DNA of 36,035 nt from Rhodopila globiformis (lineage in GTDB: Bacteria > Pseudomonadota > Alphaproteobacteria > Acetobacterales > Acetobacteraceae), in assembly GCF_002937115.1 (NCBI RefSeq), contig NZ_NHRY01000069.1, positions 1 to 36,035 on the forward strand. Direction: 5' to 3'. Position numbers and translations under genes: made by a program. This document shows positions 17,406 to 25,628 of the stretch, one piece after another. A model generated the notes under the pieces. The model had not been told where the DNA came from. It saw nothing but the letters and a program-made list of their open reading frames with translations, and made no database searches. The stretch's first letter is position 1. Every line of letters begins with the position of its first letter.

Positions 17406-18620
17406 ATGAAATTTCCGGTGAAACCGTTGGCGGCGCTGATGGCGGCGTTGGGCGGCCTGCTGGCGGTGTCCGCCGGCGCGCAGGCGCAGGACAAGCACTA
17501 CAAGGTGTTCCTCGACATGAGCTACAGCGGGAACATCTGGCAGGCGGCGGCGGCGAACGGCGTCAAGGCGCTGGCCGCGACGCCGCCGTACGACAAGCAG
17601 GTGACGTTCAAGACGGTGATCTCCGGCACCGACGTGCAGCGGCAGATCTCCGACCTGCAGAGCATGGTCGCCGACGGCGCCGATGCGATCCTGATCTATC
17701 CGCTGTCGCCGACGGCGCTGAACCGGGTGATCCGGCAGGCCTGCCGGCGGCACGTGACGGTGTTCACCTACGACAGCACCGTCACCGAGCCCTGCGCCTA
17801 CAACGTCAGCAGCATCACCGCGCGCTACGGCGCCAATTCGGCGCAGTGGATGGTGAACGCGATGGGCGGCAAGGGCACCGTGGTGATCAACCACGGCGTC
17901 GCCGGCACGTCGGTGACGAAGACCTATGACGCGCAGGCGCTGGGGGTGTTCGGGCGGTATCCGGGGATCAGAATCGTCGGCGAATTCTACGGCAACTGGA
18001 ACGATGCGACCTCGCAGCAGGCCGTGGCGAACCTGCTGGCCGTGCATCCGGACCTGGATGCGATCTGGACGGTGGACGGCACCTACGGCTCGCTGCAGGC
18101 GGTGATGAAGGCGCGGCCGGACCGGCTGGTGACGATCGCCGGGCAGTCGAACAACGGCTACCGGCTGCTGATGGCGGACAAGGCGATGCAGCAGAAGGGG
18201 CTGAAGGGGCTGTCCTCCAGTTCCGGCCCGGCGGTCGGGCCGTATGCGTTCAAGGTGATGATGGAGGTGCTGACCGGCAAGCTGAAGCTGGACCGCCACA
18301 ACGTCGAGTATCCGCTGCCGTGGGTGCCGTACCAGGACGTGAAGATGTGCCCGGGCGACCGGTTCGAGAGCGGCTGCAACGTGTTCCCGAACGGCAAGGT
18401 GCCGCCGCTGTTCATCGACACCGCGCTGGACGGGACCCTGCTGCCGGAGCTCAGCCTGGCCTCGATCCAGGATGGCACGGCGACGCCGGGGGCGCGGATG
18501 CAGGCGCTGCCGCCGGTGAAGTACGCGGACAACCTGCCGGACATCAACTGCAGCGACTGCAAGGCGCCGGCGGACGCGATGGAGCCGAACCTGGTGAAGC
18601 CGATACCGGTGCCGAAATAG
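17406..18620 (+). CDS. Periplasmic substrate-binding protein of the ABC importer
   Basis: This 404-residue protein has a signal peptide (about residues 1-27, ending AGAQAQ) and a type-1 periplasmic binding fold of the ribose/RbsB class: LDMSYSGNIWQ at the start, QISDLQSMVADGADAILIYP, then VFTYDSTVTEPC and NLLAVHPDLDAIWTVDGTYG. It is longer than RbsB (about 300 residues). The extra C-terminal part contains four cysteines (MCPGDRFESGC and INCSDC), which may form disulfides in the periplasm. AGGGGAAG lies ahead of the ATG. It delivers the ligand to the permease pair; the ligand cannot be named. Confidence 0.88.
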   Translation: MKFPVKPLAALMAALGGLLAVSAGAQAQDKHYKVFLDMSYSGNIWQAAAANGVKALAATPPYDKQVTFKTVISGTDVQRQISDLQSMVADGADAILIYPLSPTALNRVIRQACRRHVTVFTYDSTVTEPCAYNVSSITARYGANSAQWMVNAMGGKGTVVINHGVAGTSVTKTYDAQALGVFGRYPGIRIVGEFYGNWNDATSQQAVANLLAVHPDLDAIWTVDGTYGSLQAVMKARPDRLVTIAGQSNNGYRLLMADKAMQQKGLKGLSSSSGPAVGPYAFKVMMEVLTGKLKLDRHNVEYPLPWVPYQDVKMCPGDRFESGCNVFPNGKVPPLFIDTALDGTLLPELSLASIQDGTATPGARMQALPPVKYADNLPDINCSDCKAPADAMEPNLVKPIPVPK

Positions 18621-18729
18621 GCAGGTGGTCGCGGCGGATGGCGGCGCCGCACGTCGGCTTCGATGTGAGCCGGGTCCGGCGAGCAGGCAATACTTCTGAC
18701 AGCAGCCTCCAACAACGCAGGAAACGTCC

Positions 18730-19890
18730 ATGTTGATGAGCACCGACCGCATCCTGGTCAGTCATGTCGGCAGTCTGCCGCGTCCGGAGCCATTGTCCGA
18801 CATGCTGGTCCGCCAGGAAGCCGGCGAGACGGTCGATCCCGTCGCGCTGGCCCGCCAGGTGGAGACGGCAACCGCGTATGTGATCGACAAGCAGGTCGAG
18901 GCCGGCATCGACGTGGGCAACGATGGCGAACAGTCGCGCGTCGGGTTCCAGACCTACGTTCCGCGCTGCCTGTGCGGCTTCGGTGGCGAGTCGCAACGTC
19001 CGCCGGCCCGGGACCAGGTCGAGTTTCCGGGCTATGCCCGGCAGGCGGCCATGCGCTTTCCGCACTCGGCGCGCGTGACGAACGCGCCGGCGGCGCTGTC
19101 CGAGGTGCGGTATGTCGACAGCGCGCCGATCAGGGAAGACGCTGCGCGGCTCAGGCGCATGGGGGGGCGTTTCCGGGAATGTTTCATGACGGCGCCGTCA
19201 CCCGGCATCGTCGCCACGACGATGCTCAACCGGCATTACGACAGCCACGAGGCCTATCTGACGGCGCTGGCGAAAGCGCTGTCGCACGAGTACCGGGCGA
19301 TCCATGACGCGGGCCTGATCCTGCAGATCGACAGCCCGGATCTCGCGATGGAACGGCAACGGTTTTTCGGTCATCTGACCGAGGCCGAATTCCTCGGGCA
19401 GTTGGAACTGCATGTCGCCGCCATCAACCTGGGCATCGAGGGCATTCCCCGGGACCGCATCCGGCTGCACGTCTGCTGGGGCAACAACGACGGCCCCCAC
19501 ATCCACGACGTTGCGTTGGCGGCTATTCTTCCGGAATTGTATCGAGCGAATGTCGGCGCGCTCTCGATCGAGTTCGCCAATCCCAGGCACCAGCATGAGT
19601 ACCGCGCGCTAGGGAACAATCCGCTGCCGGCGCATATGCTGCTGATGCCCGGCGTTCTTGATACCACCACGAATATTGTCGAACACCCGGAGGTGGTCGC
19701 CCGGCGGATCGAGGAAGCGGTGGCCGCGGTTGGCGACCGCGAACGGGTGATCGCCGGAACGGATTGCGGGTTCGGTACGTTCGCGGGCCGCGAATATGTG
19801 GCGGAGGAGATCGTCTGGGTGAAGCTCGCCGCGGCCGCCGAGGGAGCGCGCATCGCGTCGCGGCGGCTGTGGGGCCGGGCCGGCGGGTGA
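18730..19890 (+). CDS. MetE-like zinc methyltransferase (cobalamin-independent)
   Basis: This 386-residue protein matches the C-terminal catalytic half of MetE and the related stand-alone methyltransferase and coenzyme-M-transferase family. It starts SHVGSLPRP, and the zinc ligands H247-x-C249 (LHVCWGNNDGPH), E281 (SIEFAN) and C346 (GTDCGFGTF) are all present. LQIDSPDLAMER provides the substrate aspartate. Full MetE is about 750 residues with an N-terminal duplicate, which is absent here, so this enzyme transfers an alkyl group to or from a thiol but need not make methionine. AGGA lies seven bases from the ATG at 18730. The gene follows the binding-protein gene by 109 bases in the same direction and may belong to the operon. 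Confidence 0.85.
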   Translation: MLMSTDRILVSHVGSLPRPEPLSDMLVRQEAGETVDPVALARQVETATAYVIDKQVEAGIDVGNDGEQSRVGFQTYVPRCLCGFGGESQRPPARDQVEFPGYARQAAMRFPHSARVTNAPAALSEVRYVDSAPIREDAARLRRMGGRFRECFMTAPSPGIVATTMLNRHYDSHEAYLTALAKALSHEYRAIHDAGLILQIDSPDLAMERQRFFGHLTEAEFLGQLELHVAAINLGIEGIPRDRIRLHVCWGNNDGPHIHDVALAAILPELYRANVGALSIEFANPRHQHEYRALGNNPLPAHMLLMPGVLDTTTNIVEHPEVVARRIEEAVAAVGDRERVIAGTDCGFGTFAGREYVAEEIVWVKLAAAAEGARIASRRLWGRAGG

Positions 19891-20303
19891 TGCCGCCTGG
19901 CCCGCGGATCGCGTGGTTGCAGCGGCGATGCGGACGCGCTGGCTTTGATAAGCAACGCACGGTGGCCAATGCGGCCGTGGTCGCTTCTCTGCGTGCTCTG
20001 CGCGCCGCTTTGCGATCTCTGCGTTGAATCGCGGTGGCCGGGGCGCCAACGGCGTTTCGGGTTGGGTGGGTCACTGGCAACGCCGCTCTTTGTTGCGGCA
20101 CAGCATTTTTCGACGCAGAGATCGCCGAGCGGAGCGCAGAGTGCGCAGAGAAGGTTTTGTTGCGGCGTGCGGTCGCGGTGTCTCGACGATATTCGAATCG
20201 ATGCCGTGCCGCAGTTTGGCCTGGCAGCGCAGCGCTGGATTTTTGTTATGGTAAATTAATAATATGCCAGAGGCCTGCTCCGGGGCCGCTTTCGGCATGC
20301 GCT
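19891..20303. other. Convergent intergenic region of about 410 bases
   Basis: It lies between the convergent MetE-like and MDR genes and holds no credible gene. It contains the 44-base inverted repeat listed separately, a weak five-pair hairpin at 20225-20237 followed by attttt (a possible plus-strand terminator), and an AT-rich patch at 20239-20265 that stands out in this GC-rich DNA. Confidence 0.5.
19985..20152. repeat. Large inverted repeat of 'cgcagag' units
   Basis: The arms 19985-20028 and 20109-20152 (44 bases each) are inverted copies with about six mismatches and an 80-base spacer. Each arm is built from repeated cgcagag/ctctgcg units. It lies between two convergent genes, where it could act as a bidirectional transcription block. 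Repeats of this type are dispersed in many bacterial genomes, and their origin is unclear. Confidence 0.75.
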
Positions 20304-21218
20304 TCACGCGATGCGGAACACGGCTTTCCCGGGAAGCCTGCGAGCCTCCAGCTCGGCGGCGGTCGCGTTGATCTGGTCCCAGTCGCGAACGCTGACCTGT
20401 GGGCGAAGGGCACCTTCGGCGACCAGCCCGGCGAGAAGGGCAAGATCGGGCGCGAACGCTTCCTCGGGACCGGAGGTGAAGGAAAAGAACGACTGGATGC
20501 GGGCGTTCTGCGCCTCGCGGAAGGTTGCGAAGGAAAACTCCGTGGGTTCGCGGCTGGAGTTGCCGAAGACGACGACGGTGCCGCCGCTCGCCACACGTTC
20601 GAGCGCGGCGGCCAGCGAGGCGCCGCCGGCCGACTCCAGGATCAGGTGGTAGCGGCCCTGGGCGTCGCCGACCCGGGCGACGGTTTCGCGCGCGCCAAGG
20701 CGTCGCATCGTGTCAGCCGAGCCGGCGCGGGCGACGGCAGTGACGCGCGCCCCGGCACAGACGGCAAGCTGGACAGCCAGCGTGCCAACGCCACCGCTGG
20801 CGCCGGTGATCAGCACGCGGCGCCCGAGGAGAGGATCGCCGAAACGAAGAGTCCGCAAGGCCGTGATGCCGGCGACCGGGAGAGCGGCGGCGTCCTCGAA
20901 GCTGACCGCGTCGGGCAGGCAAGCGATGCGGCTCAGGGGAACCGCGGCGCGTTCGGCCCACCCGGCCCGATCGGCGATCGCGACGACCCGGGCGCCAACC
21001 GGCAGGCTGGCGGGATCCGGCGAACGCAGCACGGTGCCGGCGATGTCCTGTCCGGGGCGCCAGCCTTCGTGCAGGTTCCTGAACAGCGTGAGTTCCCCTC
21101 GGTTGAGGGAGAAGGCGCGGACCTCGACCAGGGCTTCGTCGGCCCGGGGCTCGGGTTCCGGAAGGTCACGGAATTCGACCGGCGTCGGCCCGTTCGGGGT
21201 GTTGACCAGTGCGCGCAT
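20304..21218 (-). CDS. MDR-family NAD(P)H-dependent oxidoreductase (quinone-reductase-like)
   Basis: This 304-residue medium-chain dehydrogenase/reductase has a GroES-like N-terminal domain (LVEVRAFSLNRGELTLFRN, GQDIAGTV) and a Rossmann domain with LITGASGGVGTLAVQLA. The structural-zinc cysteines of alcohol dehydrogenases are absent, as in the zeta-crystallin/quinone-reductase branch. It would reduce a quinone or enone with NADPH. It stands alone, divergent from the SDR gene across a repeat-filled gap and convergent with the MetE-like gene. Confidence 0.85.
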   Translation of the reverse strand: MRALVNTPNGPTPVEFRDLPEPEPRADEALVEVRAFSLNRGELTLFRNLHEGWRPGQDIAGTVLRSPDPASLPVGARVVAIADRAGWAERAAVPLSRIACLPDAVSFEDAAALPVAGITALRTLRFGDPLLGRRVLITGASGGVGTLAVQLAVCAGARVTAVARAGSADTMRRLGARETVARVGDAQGRYHLILESAGGASLAAALERVASGGTVVVFGNSSREPTEFSFATFREAQNARIQSFFSFTSGPEEAFAPDLALLAGLVAEGALRPQVSVRDWDQINATAAELEARRLPGKAVFRIA

Positions 21219-21371
21219 GGCAGATGCCTCCCGCGTTGAAGGCTAGGCCGCCGGCATCGCCGTGTCACGTCATGCCAACCGTCGTCGAGACTGGCCGTTG
21301 TCCGACCGTCATGGTCCGGACAAGCCGCATAGGCGCTGACATAAGGAACCAGGGCCGATCCGTTGCCCCAT

Positions 21372-21451
21372 CGTCATGGCCCGGCTCGTCCGGGCCACCT
21401 GTCGCGGCACACGTGCTGGAATAGGTGGCCCGGACGAGCCGGGCCATGACG
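21372..21451. repeat. Perfect REP-type palindrome
   Basis: Arms 21372-21400 and 21423-21451 are perfect 29-base inverted copies (cgtcatggcccggctcgtcc...) around a 22-base loop. The core is a variant of the 'catggccggg' motif found at 10212-10291 and 23220-23690. It would form a very stable hairpin between divergent genes. Confidence 0.8.
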
Positions 21452-21470
21452 AAAGGGAAACGCAGCGGCG

Positions 21471-21610
21471 GATCGTTTCCGAGATGTGTGCATTGCGTAG
21501 GGACACGCCCGGCCATGACGGAGAGAGAACGGCCGCGGCGCCAAATCCTTCCCCGGTCGTCGTCTTATCCTGATACGCATGGGGACACGCCCGGCCATGA
21601 CGACAGGGAG
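21471..21610. repeat. Dispersed repeat, copy A
   Basis: This 140-base unit recurs as copy B at 23571-23700 in the same orientation. Shared blocks include gatcgtttcc/catcgtttcc, cccggccatgacggag, acggccgcggcgccaaatcc and a closing catgacg-type REP half. The pair brackets the SDR gene and the small orphan gene. Confidence 0.75.
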
Positions 21611-21800
21611 AGGACCACGCCCTGTGCCTCGTTATGTCAGCGCCGATACGGACAAGCCGGGCGATACACACCGGCGACCGGACAGGGTGACGGCGGGTTG
21701 AAGTCACGCGCGGCCCGATGGATACCTCCGATGGATACTATATCTGCGCCAGTCGCGGCACGCCCGGATGGCTGCCGCCATGAGCGAAGGAAACCAGTCC

Positions 21801-22541
21801 ATGCCGCTTGCCCCGGATCTGAACGGCCGCATCGCCCTCGTCACCGGCGGCTCCCGCGGCATTGGCGCCGCCGTCGCCTGCCGTCTGGCCGAGGCCGGGG
21901 CGGACGTCGCGGTGAACTATCGCGAGCGCACGGCGGACGCCGAAGCCGTCGTCGCGGCCATCGCCCAAACCGGCCGGCGTGCGGTCGCGGTCGCCGCCGA
22001 CGTGTCGCGCGGCGAGGCGGTGGCCGCCATGATGCGCCGCGTCACGGACTCGCTCGGCGCGCCTGACATCCTGGTGAACAATGCCGGCATCGCGCTGATC
22101 CGCGGCATCGACGACCTGACCGAGGCGGATTTCGACCAGACCATCGCGGTGAACCTGAAGTCCGCCTTCCTGTGCACCCAGGCCGTCCTGCCGCACATGC
22201 GCGCGCAGCGCTGGGGGCGGATCGTCAACATTTCCTCCGGCGCCGCCCGGGGCGCCGGCGGCGTCGGCCTGCACTACAACGCCTCCAAGGCCGGGCTGGA
22301 GGGGCTGACCCGCGGCTATGCCGCACGCCTGGTGAAGGACGGCATCACCGTCAACGCCGTCGCGCCGTCGCTGATCGAGACCGACATGGTGAAGGCCGGC
22401 CTCGCCCCGACGCCCGCCCGCATCCCGCTTGGCCGCTTCGGCACCGCCGAGGAAGTGGCGCAGGTGGTGCTGATGCTGGTGGGCAATGCCTACATGACCG
22501 GGCAGACCGTCGCGCTGTCCGGCGGGATCGCGTTCAATTAG
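21801..22541 (+). CDS. Short-chain dehydrogenase/reductase, FabG-like
   Basis: With the start at 21801 (AGGAAA about nine bases upstream) the protein is 246 residues, the normal FabG length; upstream ATGs at 21768 and 21780 lack a good ribosome binding site. It has the cofactor motif TGGSRGIG (15-22), NNAG (93-96) and the catalytic set S145/146, Y159 and K163 (YNASK). It would reduce a 3-oxoacyl or other ketone with NAD(P)H. It stands alone between repeat regions, so its substrate cannot be inferred from neighbours. Confidence 0.88.
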   Translation: MPLAPDLNGRIALVTGGSRGIGAAVACRLAEAGADVAVNYRERTADAEAVVAAIAQTGRRAVAVAADVSRGEAVAAMMRRVTDSLGAPDILVNNAGIALIRGIDDLTEADFDQTIAVNLKSAFLCTQAVLPHMRAQRWGRIVNISSGAARGAGGVGLHYNASKAGLEGLTRGYAARLVKDGITVNAVAPSLIETDMVKAGLAPTPARIPLGRFGTAEEVAQVVLMLVGNAYMTGQTVALSGGIAFN

Positions 22542-22679
22542 TGGTCAGGACGGGACGGATGACAGCCGGACGGTCCTGTCGTCACGGCATTGCGGGTGTC
22601 CACGGGCCACGCGGCGCGGATATTGTGGTGCCCGAAACGGTGGAGTAGAGGACGTGGCGCAACTTCCAAGCTGTGCAAC

Positions 22680-23123
22680 ATGACTGACATGGAACAGCAG
22701 TGGCTATCCGAGACCAGTCCAGAGGACTTTTACTTCTCTACATTTCCTGGCGCATCGTGCGTCCTGCGCCGGCACAATCGCATCAACGGGGCTCTCGCGG
22801 CCCTCAAGTTCGGCAGCTACCTGAAATGCGGGAAGAGATGGGTGCCCAACGATGAGGTCGTTTGGCTGGAGATGATCACGTCGGACCGGCCAGGCGATGG
22901 GGGACGGCTTCTGGCGCGCATACTTGAACTGGCGGCCGAGCATTCATTTCTCGTTGTCGGTGAGCCAATTCCGCTCAAGCCGAAAGACTGGCCAGCGAAC
23001 CGGCCCTGGTGCAGCAAACCGGCTACCCTGGTCGAATGGTACCGGCGTTATGATTTCGCGTTTCGCAAGGAAGGGCGCTCGACACTGATGTGCTTCCCTG
23101 GCTCGCGTATCGATACCGTCTAA
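22680..23123 (+). CDS. Hypothetical protein, possibly acetyltransferase-like
   Basis: The protein has 147 residues from the ATG at 22680 (a second ATG at 22689 is equally possible). It reads as a genuine soluble domain: VWLEMITSDRPGDGGRLLARILELAAEHSFLVVGEPIPLKP and, at the end, LVEWYRRYDFAF then STLMCFPG. A helix after a G-G-R-L loop, then a strand and a WYxRYGF-like C-terminus, recalls GNAT N-acetyltransferases, but the match is only suggestive. Base composition is slightly less GC-biased than its neighbours, and it lies among repeats, so it may be an acquired gene. Confidence 0.65.
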   Translation: MTDMEQQWLSETSPEDFYFSTFPGASCVLRRHNRINGALAALKFGSYLKCGKRWVPNDEVVWLEMITSDRPGDGGRLLARILELAAEHSFLVVGEPIPLKPKDWPANRPWCSKPATLVEWYRRYDFAFRKEGRSTLMCFPGSRIDTV

Positions 23124-23160
23124 CACCAGCCGGCGTTGATTGCGGCGCACTGCCTGGCGG

Positions 23161-23215
23161 AGTCAGGGCATCTCTCTGGGGTCAGGCCGTCTCTCTGGAG
23201 CCGGGTCGTCTCTTT
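23161..23215. repeat. Short imperfect tandem repeat (19 bp, about 2.9 units)
   Basis: Three units follow head to tail: agtcagggcatctctctgg, ggtcaggccgtctctctgg and agccgggtcgtctcttt. The shared tail is (a/g)tctct(c/t)t. It lies 37 bases after the stop of the hypothetical gene. Confidence 0.6.
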
Positions 23216-23380
23216 ATCGTCATGGCCGGGACGCGCCGTACCGGATGCACACAGCTCGGCAACGACCGCAAAACCAGAGGCTTGCCTGACGGCTGGGACC
23301 AGGCGCTCGCTGTCATGGCCCGGACGCGCGCGGCCGCCTGTCATGCCTTTGGTTGCGGCAGGTAGCGGGTTGGCGACCAT

Positions 23381-23490
23381 GAACTTGGCGTCTTGGCGTT
23401 TTATCGACGCTCTCCACCGCACGGACCGCCGATGTAGCGCACCCATCCCCACCCGGTGCGGCAGCATGGTTCCCGTTCAACGCCAAGATA
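23381..23490. repeat. Small 'cttggcg' inverted repeat
   Basis: gaacttggcgtcttggcgtt (23381-23400) contains a doubled cttggcg. Its last ten bases reappear inverted as aacgccaaga at 23479-23488. It resembles the 'cttggcg' intergenic repeats found in many genomes; only the ten-base core is exact. Confidence 0.4.
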
Positions 23491-23570
23491 CCGGGGTACA
23501 AGGCGCCGTCCAGGCTGGCGGATGATTGCATTATCATGCCCTCGCTCGCCGCAGGTGGGACATCGTTTCC

Positions 23571-23700
23571 AAGATCTGTGCATGCGGTAGGGACGCGCCC
23601 GGCCATGACGGAGGGGGAACGGCCGCGGCGCCAAATCCTTCTCCAGCCGTCGCCCCACCCTAGATAGCTATGGGGCATGTTCCGGCCACGACGGAGAGAG
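23571..23700. repeat. Dispersed repeat, copy B
   Basis: This is the second copy of the unit at 21471-21610, same orientation, about 130 bases, with several small differences and a shorter middle. Both copies end in a REP-like half palindrome (here tccggccacgacgg). Confidence 0.75.
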
Positions 23701-23827
23701 CGGTCAATTTCAACGCCGTTTGGCATGGCACCGTCGCGCAGAGCCGGTGGACCCGCCACCCAACGACCGAACTGCTTTCCACTCGACGCTCGTCCTGTCC
23801 GCCGTTCTTGCCCGGCGTCGGCACAAC

Positions 23828-25579
23828 CTACGCCTCCAGCAAACTCTGGCTCCGCACCAGCCGCGCATACAGCCCGTCCTCCTGGATCAGCGCCGTATGC
23901 GTCCCGCTCTCCTGCGCCCGCCCCTCGGCCAGCGCCACCACCAGATCGGCGTCGCGTACGGTGGACAGCCGGTGCGCGATCACGATCGTCGTGCGTCCCT
24001 TGCGCAGCGTGGCCAGCGCCTCCTGCACCGCCGCCTCGCTTTCGGTGTCCAGCGCGCTGGTCGCCTCGTCCAGCAGCAGGATCCGCGGATCGCGCAGCAG
24101 CGCCCGCGCCAGGGCGACGCGCTGGCGCTGCCCGCCGGACAGGCGCTGCCCGCCGGGGCCGACGACGGTCTCGTAGCCCATCGGCAAGGCGGCGATGAAG
24201 CCGGCGGCCGCCGCGGCCCGGGCGGCGGCCTCGATCTCGGCCTGGCTGGCGCCAGGGCGGCCCATGGCGACGTTCGCCGCCACGGTGTCGTCGAACAGCA
24301 GCGCATCCTGGCCGACATAGGCGATGGAATCGCGCAGGCTCGCCAGCGTCACCGTCCGCACATCGGCGCCGTCGATCCGCACCGCGCCCGAGGTCACGTC
24401 CTGCAGCCGCGGGATCAGCGCCAGCGCAGTTGACTTGCCGCCGCCAGAGGGGCCGACCAGCGCCACCGTAGAACCCGGCAGCGCCTCGAAGCTCAGCCCG
24501 CGCAGCGCCTCGCGGCCGTCGGGATAGACGAAGCGCACGCTGTCGAACACGACGTGGCCGCGGCCGGGCGGCAGTGGCACCGCCTTCGGCGCGTCGCTGA
24601 TGGACGGCTTCTCGTCAATGATGGCGAAGACGCGCACCATCCCGGCCAGCCCCTCCTGCAGCGCCGCGTTCAATGAGCCCAGCGCGCGCAGCGGCCTTGC
24701 GGCGATCAGCAGGGCGGCGACGAAGCCGGTGAAATCGCCCAGCGCGTGGTCGCTGACCGCGGCGCGCCAGCCCTCGAAGCCGATGACCGCGGCCACCGCC
24801 ACGCCGCCCAGCACTTCCAGCACCGGCTCGACCCGCGCGCGGCTCTTGGTCATGCGCAGCAGGGACTTGTACAGCTGGGCGAAGGCGGCCTCGGCCCGGC
24901 GCGTCTCGGTCGCTTCCAGGCGATAGGCGCGCACGGTGCGGGCCTGGGCGAAGCTCTCGTTCAGCAGCGCCGCCGTCTCGCCGACGCTGGCCTGCATCCC
25001 GCCGGAGGCCTTGCGCACCCGCCGGCCGATGCGCTCGATCGGCATCACCGCCAGCGGATACAGCGCGCCGGCGATCACCGACAGCAGCCAGTTCAGGTAG
25101 ATCATGCTGCCGACAAGGCCGATGACGGTGACGACGTCGGCGACCCCGTTCACCGCGCGGGTCAGCGCCTCGCGGATGGTCTGCGCGTCGGTGGTGAAGT
25201 GCGAGGCCAGCTGCGCCGGCGCCTCGCGCTCCATCCGCGACAAATCGGCGTGCGTCAGGTGGGCGAACATCCGGCCCTGCAGCGCGCGGATCACCAGCAG
25301 CACGGTCTGCTGCACCTGCACGCTCTGGAAATACTGCGCCACCGCCTTCAGGCCGGTGACGATCACCACCAGCACCGGGATCTGGTACAAGATCCGGCGG
25401 TCGTGGGCGGTGAACATGTCGAACGCGTGGTTGATGACCACCGGGTAGAGCGCCGTCGTCCCCGCCATCAGCAGGGTCAGCGCCAGGACCAGCAGCAGCC
25501 GTGGCTTGTGGTGGATCAGGTGCTCGCGCCACAGGCGGCGGAGCAGGAAGACGGTGCTGTCGGAAGTCGTGGTGGTCAT
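23828..25579 (-). CDS. MsbA-like ABC exporter half-transporter
   Basis: This 583-residue protein has an N-terminal six-helix ABC exporter domain (about 20-320) fused to a C-terminal ATPase. The ATPase shows Walker A GPSGGGKST, Q-loop YVGQDALLFDDTVAANVAMG, signature LSGGQRQRVALARALL, Walker B ILLLDEATSALDTE and switch AHRLST. The transmembrane part carries the MsbA/HlyB-type 'GLVGSMIYLNW' and 'EATETRRAEAAFAQLYK' coupling regions. It would work as a homodimer moving lipids, peptides or drugs outward. The start MTTTTSDS at 25579 is preferred because the upstream extension is low-complexity and Arg-rich. The gene starts 50 bases after the isochorismatase stop on the same strand, so co-transcription is possible. 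Confidence 0.9.
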   Translation of the reverse strand: MTTTTSDSTVFLLRRLWREHLIHHKPRLLLVLALTLLMAGTTALYPVVINHAFDMFTAHDRRILYQIPVLVVIVTGLKAVAQYFQSVQVQQTVLLVIRALQGRMFAHLTHADLSRMEREAPAQLASHFTTDAQTIREALTRAVNGVADVVTVIGLVGSMIYLNWLLSVIAGALYPLAVMPIERIGRRVRKASGGMQASVGETAALLNESFAQARTVRAYRLEATETRRAEAAFAQLYKSLLRMTKSRARVEPVLEVLGGVAVAAVIGFEGWRAAVSDHALGDFTGFVAALLIAARPLRALGSLNAALQEGLAGMVRVFAIIDEKPSISDAPKAVPLPPGRGHVVFDSVRFVYPDGREALRGLSFEALPGSTVALVGPSGGGKSTALALIPRLQDVTSGAVRIDGADVRTVTLASLRDSIAYVGQDALLFDDTVAANVAMGRPGASQAEIEAAARAAAAAGFIAALPMGYETVVGPGGQRLSGGQRQRVALARALLRDPRILLLDEATSALDTESEAAVQEALATLRKGRTTIVIAHRLSTVRDADLVVALAEGRAQESGTHTALIQEDGLYARLVRSQSLLEA

Positions 25580-25628
25580 CCGCGGGCGTGTATCAGCCCG
25601 CGTGGCTTTTCGCCATCGACCTCCGGCG

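Larger units (their letters stand above)
21219..21800. other. Repeat-filled divergent intergenic region (about 580 bases)
   Basis: No credible gene is seen. It contains a REP fragment (21294-21325), a perfect 29-base inverted repeat (21372-21451) and a 140-base dispersed repeat (21471-21610), described separately. The start region of the SDR gene with candidate ATGs at 21768, 21780 and 21801 closes it. Confidence 0.6.
23124..23827. other. Repeat-filled convergent intergenic region (about 700 bases)
   Basis: It lies between the convergent hypothetical and exporter genes. It holds a short tandem repeat (23161-23215), REP half-sites near 23218-23330, a small 'cttggcg' inverted repeat and dispersed-repeat copy B (all noted separately). 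I see no gene in it. Confidence 0.6.

Noticed and set aside
17232..18752. Minus-strand open frame of 506 codons
   Set aside because: Antisense to the binding-protein gene, rich in Arg, His and Val without structure.
21290..21650. CRISPR-like array
   Set aside because: Repeats are palindromic, of varied length and unevenly spaced, without constant direct repeats and unique spacers; no cas gene is near.
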